Positions 30,895 to 34,098 of a stretch of 34,098 bases of DNA are shown here, piece by piece. Positions within the stretch are counted from its first letter, which is position 1, and each line of letters opens with the position of its first letter. Source of the stretch: Streptacidiphilus carbonis (GTDB lineage Bacteria > Actinomycetota > Actinomycetes > Streptomycetales > Streptomycetaceae); NCBI RefSeq assembly GCF_000787775.1, contig NZ_BBPM01000070.1, positions 1 to 34,098 of the forward strand. Direction: 5' to 3'. The notes under the pieces are model-generated. The model was not told the origin of the DNA. It saw only the letters and a list, made by a program, of their open reading frames with translations, and searched no databases. Both the position numbers and the translations under genes were made by a program.

Positions 30895-32307
30895 CTAGCT
30901 GCTGGTGAGCGAGCCGGTCAACCGGGCCAGGTGGCGCTCGACCGAGCCCGGACGGTTGGGGTCCGGGACGTCGCGGCGCAGGGCGAGCAGGTCCGGGCCC
31001 AGTCGGCGGGCCAGGTCGTCGTCCTCGATGGCGCGCCAGCAGGCCTCGGCGTTGGCCGCCGCCTGGGTGGTCTCGGGGTCGTCGGAGCCGCGGGTCTCCA
31101 GCAGGCTGAGCGCCACCGCACGGTAGAGCTCGGTAGCGACGGCCTGCTGACCCGCCAGCCGGGACACATGGGCGTGCACCTGGCGCACCCGCAGCGCGAC
31201 CTCCGCGTGCGGGCCGTGCTCGGCCACGGCCTCGTCCTCCAGCTCCTGGGCGAAGGCGACCGCACGGGTGTGCTCCCCCGCGTCGGCGGCGGCCACGATG
31301 ACGCCGATGGCGATCCGGTAGTCGTCCGGACCGGCGTCCTCTGCCGCGGGCTCCTCCGGGGGCTCCGCTGCGACCGTTTCGGCGACCGCTTCCGCGGCCG
31401 TGCGGGACGGTTCCGCCTCGTCGTCGGACTCCTTGCCGGCCGGACCCCTGTCGGGGGCCGTCTCGTCGAGGGCCCGAAGGTGGACCGTCGGCGCGCTCGG
31501 GGGGCGCGGCGGTGTGTCGTAAGGACCCACCGCGCCCGACGGCGGGGGCAGTGCCGTGGAGGTCGTCTGCTGCGGGGCGGCTTCGAGGCGGCGGGCCGTG
31601 TTGCGGAAGATCTGCCGACCGGGCGCGTGGGTGACCACCAGCAGTACCTCGGGACGCAGCACCGAGTGCACCTGCTGGTGCAGCTCCTCCGGGGTCAGCG
31701 TGCCGTTCGCCCCCGGACGGCCGCCGTGCAGGGCCTCGACCAGGGCGCGGGTGAAGGTGCCGACCTGCTGCGGGTCCGGGTTGACCGCCGCCCACAGCGG
31801 CAGCCCCAGCCCCAGCGGCGAGGGCACCACCCGGAGCGGCGGCAGGACCGCCTCCTCCGCGCTGAGGTCGGCGACCAGCAGGGTGGCCGTCTCGGCGGGG
31901 CGCAGCCGGAGCTCCTCGGCGACCGAGGCCCAGGGCAGCCGGGAGTCGCCCAGGTCCAGCTCGGCCGCCCCGGTGCGGCGGTCCTTGACGAGGTGTCCGC
32001 CGAGGTGGACCAGCAGCGGTCCGGGATGCCGCACGGCGGCGCGCAGATGCGCGAGCACACCGGCCGCGTCGGTGGCCGAGGTCAGATGGACGGTGTCCAC
32101 CGCGTCGGCGGCGAGCAGTACCTGTGGGGCTATGGCGGCGATGATCGTGGAAAGGGCGGGCGCGGGTCGGCCGGGCCGGGGCGGAAAGCGTCTCGCGCTC
32201 TGCCCGGCGCCTCCCTCGATCACCAGCACCCGGCCGCGCGGACCGGACCGGGTCTGCGTCCGACCAAGTGAGCCATCGCTCGGCGCCAACGTCTCGCCCG
32301 TCACCAC
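30895..32307 (-). CDS. Caspase-like (probable pseudo-protease) and TPR-like helical protein
   Basis: Protein of 470 residues. The N-terminal part (about 25-230) resembles a caspase/CHAT-type fold: a strand with the histidine motif LLVHLGGH (H101, H105) and a later strand TLLVADLSAEEAV, where caspases carry D-x-C-x-S/G. Here the cysteine position seems to be Leu or Ser149, so proteolytic activity is doubtful. A long acidic, Pro/Ala-rich linker (about 255-335) follows, then alpha-helical TPR-like repeats (about 340-455). The start is GTG 32307 behind a G-rich stretch. It lies 73 bp downstream of the BTAD gene on the same strand, and the two probably act together. The fold call is from pattern recognition only. 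Confidence 0.6.
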   Translation of the reverse strand: MVTGETLAPSDGSLGRTQTRSGPRGRVLVIEGGAGQSARRFPPRPGRPAPALSTIIAAIAPQVLLAADAVDTVHLTSATDAAGVLAHLRAAVRHPGPLLVHLGGHLVKDRRTGAAELDLGDSRLPWASVAEELRLRPAETATLLVADLSAEEAVLPPLRVVPSPLGLGLPLWAAVNPDPQQVGTFTRALVEALHGGRPGANGTLTPEELHQQVHSVLRPEVLLVVTHAPGRQIFRNTARRLEAAPQQTTSTALPPPSGAVGPYDTPPRPPSAPTVHLRALDETAPDRGPAGKESDDEAEPSRTAAEAVAETVAAEPPEEPAAEDAGPDDYRIAIGVIVAAADAGEHTRAVAFAQELEDEAVAEHGPHAEVALRVRQVHAHVSRLAGQQAVATELYRAVALSLLETRGSDDPETTQAAANAEACWRAIEDDDLARRLGPDLLALRRDVPDPNRPGSVERHLARLTGSLTSS

Positions 32308-32380
32308 GCCACCCCGTCCCCGCAGTTCCGCTGCGAACGTCCAGAAAGCGACACCCTACCGTCGCGGTCCGGCGGCTTCC

Positions 32381-34098
32381 TCAACCGGTGCCCCGAAGTT
32401 CGGCGATCAGGGCGTTGGTCTCGGGCTCCAGCGGCCGTCCGGTGCGGTTGGGGAGACGTTCGAGGCGGGTCACGGCCTTGTTGAGCTGCTCTACGGCGCC
32501 GGCGTCGGCGTAGACGCAGAGCAGGTCGCGGTGGAGCAGTTCGGTTTCGGGTGCGGGTTCGAGCCCGGCGAACGCCGCCGCCTCGGCGCCCTGGTGGTCG
32601 CCGGCCCGGAGCCGACGGAGGATCAGCTCATGGGCGGCCTCGACGGCCTCCGGCGAGTCGTCGGATTCGGGGTCGTAGGGGGCGGGGTCGTAGGCGGCGG
32701 TGCCGGGGCGGGCGGAGCGGTTGCGGACCGACCAGGGGTCCAGCGGGGGTGCCAGTTCGGCCCCGGGCTCGGGGAAGCGGCCCTGGCCGAGCGGGGGGAA
32801 CGGCCGGACGGGTGCGGGCGGCTCGGGAACGGGCTGGGATTCGGGCTGGGGTTCGGTCTGGGGTTCGGTCTGGGGTTCGGGCGCGGCGGCCTCCGGTGCG
32901 TCCTCGGGACGGAACCAGGAGTCGAGGTCCGTCCGACCGGCTTCAGGTCCGGCCTCGGTGCCGGTCTCCCGGAGCAGGGAGGTCCACTGCGCGTACTGGC
33001 GGTCCGTCAGCCGCTGGAGTTCGACGGCCAGGCCGAGGCCCGGCAGGTCGGCGCGGCCTCGCGCGGGCAGCGTCCAACGGGCCATCGGCCCGGCTCCCGG
33101 CGGGGGCGCGGCGGTGACCACGGCGACGCTGCCGCGCGGGCTGGCGTCCAACAGCCTGCCCAGCGCCTCGGGGATGCTGCCGCTCGGCGCGGTGGGGCAG
33201 AGCACGATGTCGGGGGCCCAGGCCTCGCTGACGATCCCCCGCCCCCTGGCCTCGCGAGGGGTGGCCGCCCCCGCGTCCACCAGGGACTGACGTACGGCCA
33301 GATCACGGGTGACCACCGCCGCCACCGCGTCCTCCAGGGTGGCGTGGATGTGCAGCCGCCCCTCGGCGGCCGCCTCCAGCTCGTCGGCGACGCCGACCAT
33401 GTGGATGTTGACCCGGTCGGCGAGCGGGGTGAAGGCCAGCTCCAGGGCGAGGGTGCGCAGCACCTCCGCGATGTCGCGCGGCGATCCCGCGAGGTGCACC
33501 AGCCGCACCGCCTCCAGGTCGACCAGGACGATGCCGCCGTCCTCCGTCGTCCCGAAGCTGACCAGGCCGGGATAGGGAGCGGGGACGTCGTCGGCTTCCT
33601 CGGGGGTCAGCAGACCCTCCGCGTCGGGGGTGCTCCACCAGACCGTGGAGGCGTGGGCCGCCTGGAACGGTGCCAGCGGAACCGCCGGGGCGGAGAGGTA
33701 GAGCTCGACGCTGTGGGTCGGAGTGATGCGCGCCGCGACCAGGGCCGGCAGGCGCCGGCCCTCGGAGACGGCGGTGGCGGCGAGGCTCCGCAGGGCACGG
33801 TCGAGCAGGTCGAGCCCGGCCGCGTCCTGACGTGCGCTCAGCGCGGCTTCGAAAGCTGAGGGCTCAGCCGGTGTCTCGGCCGCTGCCTCGACCGGGGCGG
33901 CGGGAGGGATCGCCGGGAGCGGGGCCGGGACGGGGGTGAGGCCGGAGTCGGGGGCGGAGTTGGAGTCGGGGGCGGCGGCGGAATGGGCCTCGGGCGCAGG
34001 CTCGCCGGTGCGGGCGCCGGGGAGCGGGGCGAGCAGCGCGGGAGGGAGCGGCACCGGCTCCGGTCCGCCGCGCGGGCGGGCGGCCGAGCGGCTGTGGG
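32381..34098 (-). CDS. Large BTAD-containing protein, 5' part beyond the window
   Basis: The frame is open from the window edge at 34098 without a stop, so the gene is cut; 571 residues are visible. Visible parts, in order, are a Pro/Ala/Ser-rich linker; a domain with LLDRALRSLAATAVSEGRRL, VPAPYPGLVSFGTTEDGGIVLVDLE and HLAGSPRDIAEVLRTLALEL; a region with PDIVLCPTAPSGSIP and LPGLGLAVELQRLTD; an acidic linker with tandem TEPQ repeats; and a C-terminal helical domain (AAHELILRRLRAGDHQGAEA onward) like the bacterial transcriptional activator domain. This matches large streptomycete proteins that usually begin with membrane helices and a LysM domain. A GTG at 34054 is possible but I think internal. 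Cell-surface signalling is a guess. Confidence 0.7.
   Translation of the reverse strand, partial: HSRSAARPRGGPEPVPLPPALLAPLPGARTGEPAPEAHSAAAPDSNSAPDSGLTPVPAPLPAIPPAAPVEAAAETPAEPSAFEAALSARQDAAGLDLLDRALRSLAATAVSEGRRLPALVAARITPTHSVELYLSAPAVPLAPFQAAHASTVWWSTPDAEGLLTPEEADDVPAPYPGLVSFGTTEDGGIVLVDLEAVRLVHLAGSPRDIAEVLRTLALELAFTPLADRVNIHMVGVADELEAAAEGRLHIHATLEDAVAAVVTRDLAVRQSLVDAGAATPREARGRGIVSEAWAPDIVLCPTAPSGSIPEALGRLLDASPRGSVAVVTAAPPPGAGPMARWTLPARGRADLPGLGLAVELQRLTDRQYAQWTSLLRETGTEAGPEAGRTDLDSWFRPEDAPEAAAPEPQTEPQTEPQPESQPVPEPPAPVRPFPPLGQGRFPEPGAELAPPLDPWSVRNRSARPGTAAYDPAPYDPESDDSPEAVEAAHELILRRLRAGDHQGAEAAAFAGLEPAPETELLHRDLLCVYADAGAVEQLNKAVTRLERLPNRTGRPLEPETNALIAELRGTG

Noticed and set aside
30931-32271. 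Plus-strand frame opposite the pseudo-caspase gene
   Set aside because: The translation is Arg/Gly-rich with no motif, and the minus-strand frame has better codon bias and domain structure.
32820-32880. Short direct repeats (GGTTCGGTCTGG-like) as a possible regulatory or CRISPR-like array
   Set aside because: They encode the TEPQ-type repeats of the acidic linker in the BTAD protein; there are no spacers and they are within a coding frame.

Overview
The window is chromosomal DNA from a high-GC actinomycete, most likely a streptomycete (Streptomyces, Kitasatospora or Streptacidiphilus). The evidence is strong G/C bias at third codon positions, frequent GTG starts, a CUT1 sugar transporter without its own ATPase, twin-arginine lipoprotein export, and a palindrome at 27699-27798 that looks like a repeat I know from streptomycete intergenic DNA. 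I see no insertion sequence, prophage, CRISPR array or canonical tRNA/rRNA gene. The window reads as a mixed housekeeping/accessory stretch.

Layout. 155-3617: a CitE-like aldolase (DUF6986) divergent from an MFS exporter, then a methyltransferase that looks leaderless. 3642-3985: the remains of a sirtuin gene, with no start codon, a frame break and an internal deletion. 4034-6772: a CDF metal exporter behind a strong palindromic operator, a membrane-anchored histidine-rich protein, and a PCu(A)C-like protein that lacks the usual copper ligands. 6773-8834: a Ro60/Rsr (TROVE plus vWA) gene preceded by about 400 bp of structured non-coding DNA. That DNA holds three tandem Y-RNA-like units, the last with a tRNA D-arm mimic. 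This is the most interesting part of the window. 8972-10680: a LysE/RhtB exporter and a secreted serine hydrolase closed by a strong terminator. 10766-13525: an AgaS-type SIS isomerase, PfkB kinase and class II aldolase operon (amino-sugar or tagatose-type sugar phosphate catabolism) with a promoter-embedded palindrome. 13559-15972 (minus): TetR regulator, alpha/beta hydrolase, GNAT acetyltransferase. 16172-17396: a bacterial nitric oxide synthase and its terminator. 17481-21928: a CUT1 sugar ABC operon (binding lipoprotein and two permeases) followed by a DeoR regulator. 22059-24168: metallo-beta-lactamase-fold hydrolase, TehB-like methyltransferase, TetR regulator. 24231-27640: a TetR-type operator and promoter driving acyl-CoA dehydrogenase, thiolase and FabG-like reductase. 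27699-30863: streptomycete palindrome, an atypical NAD-dependent epimerase, a small membrane protein, and a zinc-finger SDR lacking the catalytic tyrosine. 30895-34098 (minus): a probable pseudo-caspase protein and the 3' part of a large BTAD-containing protein cut by the window edge.

How the genes work together. The Ro60 protein and the upstream RNAs should form one ribonucleoprotein system. The SIS-kinase-aldolase operon makes a three-step path from a hexosamine- or hexose-phosphate to triose phosphates. The sugar ABC operon probably answers to its DeoR protein and needs a shared ATPase (MsiK type) encoded elsewhere. The acyl-CoA dehydrogenase, thiolase and SDR genes form a beta-oxidation-like unit probably controlled by the divergent TetR protein. 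All functions are read from sequence motifs and gene order; no database search was possible.
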